A DNA stretch of 5,470 nt from Chloroflexota bacterium. Lineage in GTDB: Bacteria; Cyanobacteriota; Vampirovibrionia; Obscuribacterales; Obscuribacteraceae. The notes beneath the pieces are model-generated. The model was not told the DNA's origin. It made no database searches and saw only the letters and a list, made by a program, of their open reading frames with translations. The position numbers and the translations under genes were made by a program. The stretch lies in NCBI GenBank assembly GCA_005240105.1, contig SBAT01000079.1:1-5470 (forward strand), in the 5' to 3' direction. Position 1 is the first letter of the stretch. Each line of letters opens with the position of its first letter. Of this stretch, positions 1 through 5,470 are shown piece after piece.

Positions 1-30
1 CATTTAAATTCCCCGTTCTGGACAACGGCT

Positions 31-495
31 ATGTTCCATCCCTCATCGCAACATATCTCTTTCCGGCAGCAGATTATTACGCTGAGCCAGAATTATCCTT
101 GTCCGCGTTGCGCTGGCGGGGTCGTTGAGCCTTATGGGCTGACAGAGACGTTTAAGTGCAATTGTTGCAAACGCATGTTCGTGCCACTGAAGGGTGGCCG
201 GTACCTCTATCCTGCAAATGATCTAGGCTGGAAGGTAGCTCCGACATTTTGGTGGGATGGCTATCGTTGGCATTGGGCCGGTACAACGGCGTCGGCCTCG
301 CAATTGACGACCATTGTTCTTTTGTCTTTGTTGCCAGTTTTGGTGATGAATTTACTAATTTGTTTTGACGTGTGGACAGATCGCCCTGAATGGTGCTCAC
401 CGCTGCTTATTAGCCCAATTGCGGCTTTGCTTTGCCTGCAAGTTATTTATATTTGTTGTTGGGATTTTGACTTTCTAAATCACCGTCATCATTGA
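31..495 (+). CDS. Conserved hypothetical zinc-ribbon protein with two membrane segments
   Basis: I cannot assign a function to this 154-residue protein. Residues 24-27 (CPRC) and 43-46 (CNCC) form two CxxC-type knuckles 15 residues apart, the pattern of a small zinc ribbon; C45 is an extra cysteine. A tryptophan-rich stretch follows at 72-84 (TFWWDGYRWHWAG). Two hydrophobic segments at about 92-113 and 123-144 would form a membrane hairpin, and the tail is histidine-rich (HRHH). The layout suggests a soluble metal-binding domain followed by a membrane anchor. From memory it resembles a conserved hypothetical protein of cyanobacteria; no search was done. The start is uncertain: the frame is open upstream to the window edge, and the ATG at 31 has only a weak GGA at 20-22 as ribosome binding site. 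It ends 18 nt before rsmH on the same strand, so it may head the operon. A zinc-ribbon regulator or assembly factor is possible but unproven. Confidence 0.75.
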   Translation: MFHPSSQHISFRQQIITLSQNYPCPRCAGGVVEPYGLTETFKCNCCKRMFVPLKGGRYLYPANDLGWKVAPTFWWDGYRWHWAGTTASASQLTTIVLLSLLPVLVMNLLICFDVWTDRPEWCSPLLISPIAALLCLQVIYICCWDFDFLNHRHH

Positions 496-513
496 TAGAG
501 ATGTATTCTCTAT
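495..513 (+). promoter_or_regulatory. Small hairpin filling the gap before the rsmH start
   Basis: A perfect 7-bp inverted repeat, ATAGAGA at 495-501 and TCTCTAT at 507-513, encloses the 5-nt loop TGTAT. It begins on the last base of the upstream stop codon (TGA, 493-495) and ends on the base before the GTG at 514. The stem has only two G-C pairs and no following T-run, so it is not a terminator. Repeats this short are expected by chance a few times in a window this size, so only the placement is suggestive. It could modulate rsmH initiation or translational coupling. No other ribosome binding site is evident here. Confidence 0.3.
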
Positions 514-1455
514 GTGATGAACGAAAGTGATGCCACTACATTTAGCCATGTGCCGGTTTTGCTCAACGAGGCGATGGATGAGCTTAACCTTCATCCGGGC
601 AAGGTTTGGGTAGATGCCACTGCCGGTTTTGGCGGGCATTTGCAGGAAATGATTAAGCGATTGTCCGGTGACGGCAAATTCATCGGTATTGATCGCGATA
701 AGCAAACACTATCTATGTTGCGAAATAAATTAGCCGATAAGGCTCACTTGTTTCATGCTAACTACACTGAAATAGAAGATGTTTTGCGTGAGGCGGGCGA
801 ACAACAAGTTACTGGTGGCATCCTTGCTGACTTAGGCGTGTCATCTCGCCAACTCGATGATGCCGAACGTGGATTTAGTTTTTTACGAGATGGACCGCTG
901 GATATGCGTATGGATCAAAGCCAGAATTTGACCGCAGAGGCAATTGTCAACAACTACTCAGAAAAAGAATTGGCTGAGATCATTTTCATGTATGGCGAGG
1001 AAAGACACAGCCGCAGAATTGCCAAGAGGATTATAGAGAGAAGACCATTCAAAAATACGCTGGCGTTGGCAGACCTTGTAAGGGGTTGTGTCAGACCATC
1101 TAAATATGATGATTCGCATCCGGCGACAAGGACTTTCCAAGCGCTCCGGATTGCCGTCAATGATGAGCTTGGCAGCTTGAAGTCCTTTCTACAACAAGGT
1201 ATCCAGCTCCTGGCTCCTGGAGCGCGCTTTGTGGTCATTACATTCCACAGCCTTGAAGACCGTATAGTTAAGCAAATTTTCAAGGAGGCGGCACTCAACT
1301 GTATATGTCCCCCTCGGCAACCCATATGCACCTGTACGAAGCGATCTCAATTACTTGTCATCACCCGCAAACCGATTGTGGCTGATAAGAAAGAAGTGCT
1401 TGCCAATCCCCGGGCACGTAGTGCTAAACTACGGGCTGGTGAAAAACTGGCCTAA
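514..1455 (+). CDS. rsmH: 16S rRNA (cytosine(1402)-N(4))-methyltransferase RsmH (MraW)
   Basis: RsmH uses S-adenosylmethionine to methylate N4 of C1402 in 16S rRNA, in the cytoplasm, tuning the ribosomal P site. The 313-residue length is normal for the family. The family motifs appear in order: HVPVLLNE at 12-19, the SAM-binding loop DATAGFGGH at 34-42, GIDRD at 58-62, DLGVSSRQLDD at 106-116, ERGFSF at 118-123, DGPLDMRM at 126-133, GEERHSRRIA at 161-170, HPATRTFQALRIAVNDEL at 202-219, FHSLEDRIVK at 244-253, the cysteine-rich CICPPRQPICTC at 263-274 and NPRARSAKLR at 298-307. The reading frame is intact. The start is either GTG at 514 or the adjacent ATG at 517; neither has a good Shine-Dalgarno sequence, and a small hairpin lies directly upstream. 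The gene is the conserved partner of ftsL and ftsI in dcw clusters, which follow at once here. Identity is secure. Confidence 0.97.
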   Translation: MMNESDATTFSHVPVLLNEAMDELNLHPGKVWVDATAGFGGHLQEMIKRLSGDGKFIGIDRDKQTLSMLRNKLADKAHLFHANYTEIEDVLREAGEQQVTGGILADLGVSSRQLDDAERGFSFLRDGPLDMRMDQSQNLTAEAIVNNYSEKELAEIIFMYGEERHSRRIAKRIIERRPFKNTLALADLVRGCVRPSKYDDSHPATRTFQALRIAVNDELGSLKSFLQQGIQLLAPGARFVVITFHSLEDRIVKQIFKEAALNCICPPRQPICTCTKRSQLLVITRKPIVADKKEVLANPRARSAKLRAGEKLA

Positions 1456-1458
1456 GGA
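1454..1458 (+). promoter_or_regulatory. Ribosome binding site of the ftsL-like gene
   Basis: AAGGA lies 6 nt before the ATG at 1465 and overlaps the rsmH stop codon (TAA, 1453-1455). This supports the start chosen for the next gene over the internal ATG at 1615, and suggests that terminating ribosomes could reinitiate here. Confidence 0.7.
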
Positions 1459-1464
1459 ATATAT

Positions 1465-1926
1465 ATGCAGAGTTTAAGATCTGCGCCTAACAGCTTCTCT
1501 CAGAGAGCGACCAGATATCCACAACCAGCAGCTCCGGCGCTGGCAAGACCAACACATTTGGCTCCTGTTTTTATCAGTCAGCCCAAGTCGCGTCTGATTC
1601 CTTGGCCTGTTCGCATGAATAAGATTCTGCGCACATCGCTTATGGCTATGTGCGGATTGGCAATTTTAGGCTATGGCTTTGACGTAGCTGCCTCTACTGA
1701 AGTAAGCAAGCTGCAAGAACAAGCCCGTCGCTTGAGTGAGCAAAATACAGAACTTTCGGCTCAACTTTTGCGCGTGATTTCTTTCCAGGGAATTGCTGAT
1801 TGTGTTTCAGCACGCAAGGCTCTGAGAGTTCCCGAACAAGTAATGATAGTCAAAGAAGTGTTACCTCCGGCGATGGTGCCGTTTGAGCCACGTAAACACC
1901 ACCTGCCAGTAATGTCAGGCTACTAA
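1465..1926 (+). CDS. ftsL: FtsL-like bitopic cell division protein (candidate)
   Basis: This 153-residue protein has the FtsL layout: a cytoplasmic N-terminus, one membrane segment at about 54-76, then a periplasmic leucine-zipper coiled coil. From V80 the hydrophobic positions follow a strict 3-4 spacing: V80, L83, A87, L90, N94, L97, L101, V104. An asparagine at a core position (N94) is typical of parallel dimeric coils. FtsL normally pairs with FtsB/DivIC and links FtsQ to the FtsW-FtsI septal synthase. FtsL sequences are poorly conserved, so the call rests on topology and on its place between rsmH and ftsI. Unusual features are a long N-terminal tail of about 50 residues rich in proline and basic residues, and a post-coil tail (107-153) that is proline- and histidine-containing. 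AAGGA at 1454-1458 supports the start at 1465; M51 (ATG at 1615) would give a shorter protein of classical size. The gaps are 9 nt upstream and 11 nt downstream. Confidence 0.7.
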   Translation: MQSLRSAPNSFSQRATRYPQPAAPALARPTHLAPVFISQPKSRLIPWPVRMNKILRTSLMAMCGLAILGYGFDVAASTEVSKLQEQARRLSEQNTELSAQLLRVISFQGIADCVSARKALRVPEQVMIVKEVLPPAMVPFEPRKHHLPVMSGY

Positions 1927-1928
1927 AC

Positions 1929-1932
1929 AGGG
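1929..1932 (+). promoter_or_regulatory. Ribosome binding site of the PBP gene
   Basis: AGGG lies 5 nt before the ATG at 1938, in the 11-nt gap after the ftsL-like stop codon (TAA, 1924-1926). It is a modest match to the Shine-Dalgarno consensus but correctly placed, and it fixes the start of the PBP gene. Confidence 0.5.
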
Positions 1933-1937
1933 CAAAG

Positions 1938-3845
1938 ATGCCTGGATCAGTAAGCGAGTTTCCTAAAGCAAGGCGTAGCCAGAAATCAAATCGCCAGGCA
2001 CGGTGGCCTTTGTCACGTTTGCGTATCTTACAAATGCTCTTGTTGCTTGGTGGGCTGGCCATTATGGGCCGTCTATATTACTTGCAAATTTTTAAGGGGC
2101 AGGAGCTTACGCATAAAGCGGAAGTGCAACGCCAGCAAAGCAAACTGTTGATTCATAGAGGGGCAATTACAGACAGACATGGTCTGCCTCTGGCTATTGA
2201 TACCACTCGTTATGATGTTTATGTGCACCCGCAACTGATAAAAGCATCTGTTGACGAAGCAGCAGAGACTCTGGCAGCAATTGCGCACCTGGATAAAGAG
2301 AAGGTCAAAAATCAATTGGTTGCCGGTTATCCGGTAATTACCTTGGCTCGACACTTGGGGCGTGAAGAAGTAGACGAGCTGCAGGCACTTAATTGGACTG
2401 GTATTGATATTCATCCCAGAGCATTCCGTCATTATCCGGAAGGAAAACTGGCTGCCCATGTGCTTGGTTATGTGAACATGGATACTCACGGTCAAGGTGG
2501 CGTTGAGCAGGTCGGCGAAGAGACATTGAAGAACACCGGCAATATGCACAAACAACAATTGGATGGACATGGTCATCCAATTATGTTGTCGGCTGATTCC
2601 ACACCGGTTAAGGAAATAACGCCACCGTTAGGCCGGCAGATTGAATTGACTATTGATAATTACTTGCAGCATCTAGCAGAGAAGGAATTGGGTGCTATGT
2701 GCGCACACTCGCATGCTTTGCGCGGGACAGTGATTATGACCAACCCACAGTCAGGCGAGATATTGGCTTGGGCAAATTACCCAAGCTACGATCCAAATGA
2801 GTATTCCAAATATGCCAACCAAGTGCGGAAGAACTGGTCCATGGTCGATGTTTATGAGCCGGGTTCTACTTTTAAAGTGCTTACCGTAGCTTCTGCTCTT
2901 GATCTGGGAACCATTCGACCGGACAGTACTTTTGTCGACAACGGCTCATTGCAGGTAGGTAACCGCACAATCCATAACCACGAAAAAGGTGGGCATGGTG
3001 CAATTGATTTGCTGCACTTGTTCATCCACTCAAGTAATATTGCCGCCGCTCAAGTTGCCCTGACCATGACGCCTCAGCAATTCCACAAGAAATTGCGTGA
3101 GTTCGGTATTGGGCAGCCTACAAAAATTGAATTATCAGCCGAATCTGCCGGGCTCTTGCTGGACCACAAATATTGGCGTCCGATCGATTCGGCCGCCACT
3201 GGTTTTGGACAGGGGGCAGTGGCTGTTACACCGTTGCAGCTGGTATCAGCAGTCGGTGCTGTTGCTAACGGTGGAACATGGGTGGCACCACATATAATTC
3301 GCAGGGTTTACGATCCTAAAACAGGAGTTACCGAGAAGTGGACAGAGCCCAACAGGCGCAATGTCATTTCTAAGGAAACAGCGCAGACAATTTCATATCT
3401 ATTGGCGGAAAACATTGCTGGTGGCACGCAGATGGCTGGACAGGTGCCTGGTTATCGTGTGGCTGGCAAAACAGGTACTGCCCAAAAATCAATTAGTGGG
3501 GGAAGAGGTTATGTAGCCGGTGCTACGGTTGCTTCCTTTATTGGTTATTTGCCGGCCGAAGCTCCGCAATTGTTGTGCCTGGTAGTCGTTGACAGCCCGC
3601 AAACAGACGGTCGCTGGGGTAACACCATTGCCGGACCTGTTTTCAATTCTATTTGTATGGAAGCTGCTCGCTATTTAGGTGTTCCACCAAGCAAGAACGT
3701 GACAATCGGCGGCAAGACCAGCGCCGGGCAGGCATCACTTCCACCATCGGTAAAATATGCCGGTGAACTGGCTAATCTGGCTACTAAGGAAGCGGCAGAC
3801 AAACTGGCAAAACCCAAGGTCGAGAGTGGCAGCAGAGGACAATAA
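1938..3845 (+). CDS. ftsI: Class B penicillin-binding protein, FtsI/PBP2 type peptidoglycan D,D-transpeptidase
   Basis: This enzyme cross-links peptidoglycan stem peptides (D-Ala-D-Ala transpeptidation) on the outer face of the cytoplasmic membrane. The 635-residue protein has a basic cytoplasmic tail (1-29), one membrane anchor at about 30-50, and the non-penicillin-binding dimerization domain starting with RGAITDRHG at 74-82 and including GVEQ at 188-191 and DGHGHPI at 209-215. The transpeptidase domain follows, with all three catalytic motifs: S310-T-F-K313 (S310 is the expected acylated serine), S365-S-N367 and K511-T-G-T514. FGQG at 423-426 also fits the family. No PASTA domain is seen; a low-complexity tail follows from about 583. 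There is no glycosyltransferase domain, so it should work with a SEDS partner such as FtsW. Placement after rsmH and an ftsL-like gene favours the septal FtsI over the elongation PBP2. Its end probably overlaps the start of murJ. Confidence 0.95.
   Translation: MPGSVSEFPKARRSQKSNRQARWPLSRLRILQMLLLLGGLAIMGRLYYLQIFKGQELTHKAEVQRQQSKLLIHRGAITDRHGLPLAIDTTRYDVYVHPQLIKASVDEAAETLAAIAHLDKEKVKNQLVAGYPVITLARHLGREEVDELQALNWTGIDIHPRAFRHYPEGKLAAHVLGYVNMDTHGQGGVEQVGEETLKNTGNMHKQQLDGHGHPIMLSADSTPVKEITPPLGRQIELTIDNYLQHLAEKELGAMCAHSHALRGTVIMTNPQSGEILAWANYPSYDPNEYSKYANQVRKNWSMVDVYEPGSTFKVLTVASALDLGTIRPDSTFVDNGSLQVGNRTIHNHEKGGHGAIDLLHLFIHSSNIAAAQVALTMTPQQFHKKLREFGIGQPTKIELSAESAGLLLDHKYWRPIDSAATGFGQGAVAVTPLQLVSAVGAVANGGTWVAPHIIRRVYDPKTGVTEKWTEPNRRNVISKETAQTISYLLAENIAGGTQMAGQVPGYRVAGKTGTAQKSISGGRGYVAGATVASFIGYLPAEAPQLLCLVVVDSPQTDGRWGNTIAGPVFNSICMEAARYLGVPPSKNVTIGGKTSAGQASLPPSVKYAGELANLATKEAADKLAKPKVESGSRGQ
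3816..3819 (+). promoter_or_regulatory. Probable ribosome binding site of murJ inside the PBP gene
   Basis: AAGG lies 6 nt before a GTG at 3826 that is in frame with murJ. The alternative ATG at 3886 has no recognisable Shine-Dalgarno sequence. This favours the GTG start, although a 4-base match can arise by chance. Confidence 0.4.
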
Positions 3846-5470
3846 TCCACCAGAAGTTTTTGTCGGTGACGGCGATAGTAGCCGCATGGCCGACGGCATC
3901 GAGCTGTTGGAAGAAACAGCCTCGCCGGAGCAAAAAAAAGGCCCAAGCTTAGGCAAAGTATTCGGGCTTGTGGCATTGCTTACTATCGCGGCGAAATTTG
4001 TTGGATTGGCTCGCGATGTTGTTGTTTTACAAGAGTTTGGCACATCATTAACTGCCGATGCCTACAACATGGCTTACATACTGACGGGCGGCATTCTCAT
4101 CCTCTTCGGTGGTTTAGGCGGACCCTTTCACTCAGCCACAGTAGCCATTCTGACACCACGCAAGAACGATAAGGACATCGGCATCGTAATTGGGCAAGTT
4201 TTTCTGATCACCTTCTTAGGGTTATTAGCTATCGCTTTATTGGTTTTTGTTTGCGCGCCTCAACTTGTAACTTTGCTTGCTCCAGCTCCTGGTCATACTG
4301 CCGATTATCGGCAGGCTCTCTGGCATGAAATGGTTTTGCAATTGCAGATTATGGTGCCGCTCATTGTCATTGCTGGTTTGGTGGGCATTTCTTACGGCGT
4401 GTTAAACGTCTATGGTCGATTTACCTGGCCTTCTCTTTCACCGGCCATTGCCAGTTTAGCGATAATCTTTGCTGTCTATGTGCTGAAGCCAAGTATGGGT
4501 GGATTATGTTTGGCGGTTGGAACATTGATTGGTGCCATTGGACAATTGCTCGCTCAATTACCTGGCACTCTTAAGTCAGCCAAACTTGGGTTTTCATTAA
4601 AGGCAGAGCCAGAGCTTGCCAAATATGGCGCCATGCTCTGGCCGGCTATAGTTTCCACTTCTGTCGGACAGCTCAATATTTATGTGGATATCTTTTTCAT
4701 TTCGCAATTGGCCGAAGGTTCGTTTACTGCGCTGGTTAACGCCAATCGCTTAATTCAACTTATTTTAGGCGTTCTTTTGACGGCCATGCTCGTTCCTATC
4801 TTGCCGCGATTTACGGAACAAGTTGCAGCCAATAAAGTTGATGACCTGAAGGTGGAATTAAGACGAGCGCTAAGGTTTCTCTGGTTCTTAGCTCTGCCGG
4901 CGGCAGCGTTGCTTCTGGCAATTCCGGAACCAATTATTCAACTGCTATTCCAGCGCGGGCACTTTAGCCGTGAATCTACGGAACTCGTTACTGTAGCCCT
5001 CATTTACCTTGTACCGTCGATATTCTTTTATGTTGCGCGAGACTTGATGACACGTGTCTTTTACGCGCATCATGATTCGAAGACGCCTTATCATGTCGGT
5101 TTGATGGCTATTTTTGTGCACTTGCTGATCAACTGGCTATTGGTTGGTCCAATGGGATTAGCTGGTATTGCCTTATCCACGACCCTAACTACCGTCTTTA
5201 ACTTTGTCATGCTGAGCTGGTTGTTGCGAAAGAAAATTGGTCACGTCGGTTCGATGCAGCTGATCAAACCTATTTTCGTAATGTTATTAGCCTCGGCAGG
5301 TTGCGGTGCAGCAGCGTGGCTTTCACTGCAGGTGATTCCTTCTGCATTCCTGGCTGGCAGCTGGTTTGGTTTGCTTTTGCGACTTTCAGTTGCTGGAGCC
5401 TGTGCTTTAGCTACCTACTTAATAATATGCCTTGCTTTCCGGCTTGATGAGCCAATGATTCTGGCTAGGC
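3826..5470 (+). CDS. murJ: Lipid II flippase MurJ (MviN), C-terminal end cut by the window
   Basis: MurJ moves undecaprenyl-linked lipid II from the cytoplasmic to the outer face of the inner membrane for peptidoglycan polymerisation. The frame is open from 3826 to the window end (548 codons, no stop) with about 13-14 hydrophobic segments. With GTG 3826 as residue 1, family hallmarks are GLARD at 60-64, ADAY at 77-80, GGPFHSA in the next segment, QLN at 282-284 with D288, NRL at 307-309 and LFQRGHF at 374-380. By alignment from memory with E. coli MurJ (511 residues), R63, D78 and R308 match essential R24, D39 and R270, while K57 replaces R18 and no arginine matches R52. The same alignment predicts a stop within roughly ten codons of the edge. 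The start is GTG 3826 (20-nt overlap with the PBP gene, AAGG upstream) or ATG 3886 (40-nt gap). A run of eight A's sits at 3932-3939. GGLGGPFHSA looks cyanobacterial. Confidence 0.93.
   Translation, partial: MAAEDNNPPEVFVGDGDSSRMADGIELLEETASPEQKKGPSLGKVFGLVALLTIAAKFVGLARDVVVLQEFGTSLTADAYNMAYILTGGILILFGGLGGPFHSATVAILTPRKNDKDIGIVIGQVFLITFLGLLAIALLVFVCAPQLVTLLAPAPGHTADYRQALWHEMVLQLQIMVPLIVIAGLVGISYGVLNVYGRFTWPSLSPAIASLAIIFAVYVLKPSMGGLCLAVGTLIGAIGQLLAQLPGTLKSAKLGFSLKAEPELAKYGAMLWPAIVSTSVGQLNIYVDIFFISQLAEGSFTALVNANRLIQLILGVLLTAMLVPILPRFTEQVAANKVDDLKVELRRALRFLWFLALPAAALLLAIPEPIIQLLFQRGHFSRESTELVTVALIYLVPSIFFYVARDLMTRVFYAHHDSKTPYHVGLMAIFVHLLINWLLVGPMGLAGIALSTTLTTVFNFVMLSWLLRKKIGHVGSMQLIKPIFVMLLASAGCGAAAWLSLQVIPSAFLAGSWFGLLLRLSVAGACALATYLIICLAFRLDEPMILAR

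Noticed and set aside
467..497. Possible promoter for rsmH: TTGACT at 467-472
   Set aside because: No acceptable -10 hexamer occurs at 16-18 nt spacing (candidates such as CATTGA are poor), so a promoter is not supported.
1201..1224. Tandem CTCCTGG repeat and a short GCTCC/GGAGC palindrome in rsmH
   Set aside because: Both are too short to mean anything and are explained by the coding sequence LLAPG.
1282..1307. Strong Shine-Dalgarno-like AAGGAGG (1282-1288) inside rsmH with an ATG at 1305
   Set aside because: The spacing of 16 nt is too long and the ATG opens only about 26 codons out of frame; the AAGGAGG encodes conserved-region RsmH residues.
954..1331. 125-codon open frame on the minus strand inside rsmH
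   Set aside because: It lies wholly antisense to well-conserved RsmH motifs, has no recognisable protein features and no neighbours on its strand.
2073..2576. 167-codon open frame on the minus strand inside the PBP gene
   Set aside because: It is antisense to the conserved N-terminal and dimerization region of the PBP; its composition (rich in Cys, Ile, Gln, Ser) looks like a complementary-strand artefact.
3097..3297. 66-codon plus-strand open frame within the PBP gene
   Set aside because: It is out of frame within the conserved transpeptidase domain and shows no domain or independent start signal.
3671..4043. Two overlapping minus-strand open frames across the PBP-murJ junction
   Set aside because: They overlap each other in different frames and are antisense to both real genes; the plus-strand murJ frame accounts for this region.
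1..5470. Search for tRNA/rRNA genes, CRISPR arrays, insertion sequences, terminators and defence genes
   Set aside because: None was seen: no terminator-like GC stem with T-run, no regularly spaced repeats, no transposase-like frame. The window is filled by five adjacent coding genes.

Overview
The window is one uninterrupted stretch of plus-strand genes with almost no intergenic space: a small zinc-ribbon membrane protein, rsmH, a short FtsL-like protein, a class B penicillin-binding protein (ftsI-type) and a murJ lipid II flippase that runs off the right edge. Gaps are 18, 9 and 11 nt, and the last junction probably overlaps, so a single operon is likely. No RNA genes, mobile elements, CRISPR arrays or transcription terminators are visible, and there is no gene-free stretch above 30 nt.

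The base composition is moderate, near 48% G+C by eye. Two features point towards Cyanobacteriota. The MurJ has a GGLGGPFHSA segment and an LQLQIM segment which, as I recall them, are typical of cyanobacterial MurJ/MviN and differ from the proteobacterial form. The first gene resembles a conserved hypothetical protein that I associate with cyanobacteria (zinc ribbon followed by TFWWDGYRWHWAG). The compact rsmH-ftsL-ftsI core is, to my memory, dispersed in photosynthetic cyanobacteria. A non-photosynthetic relative (Vampirovibrionia/Melainabacteria, for example Obscuribacterales) is therefore my best guess. This is inference from memory and was not tested by a search.

Functionally this is a version of the division and cell wall (dcw) cluster. 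RsmH methylates 16S rRNA. The FtsL-like protein would be a bitopic division scaffold. The PBP cross-links septal peptidoglycan, and MurJ flips lipid II, the building block that the PBP and its partner glycosyltransferase use. Against the classical order mraZ-rsmH-ftsL-ftsI-murE-murF-mraY, mraZ is not seen upstream (a different gene sits there), and murJ occupies the place where murE is expected.

The content is mainly core housekeeping, and I see no novel defence or mobile system. The points worth a second look are the unknown zinc-ribbon protein at the head of the cluster, the divergent FtsL candidate, the ftsI-murJ coupling, the non-canonical N-terminal residues of MurJ, and a small hairpin abutting the rsmH start.
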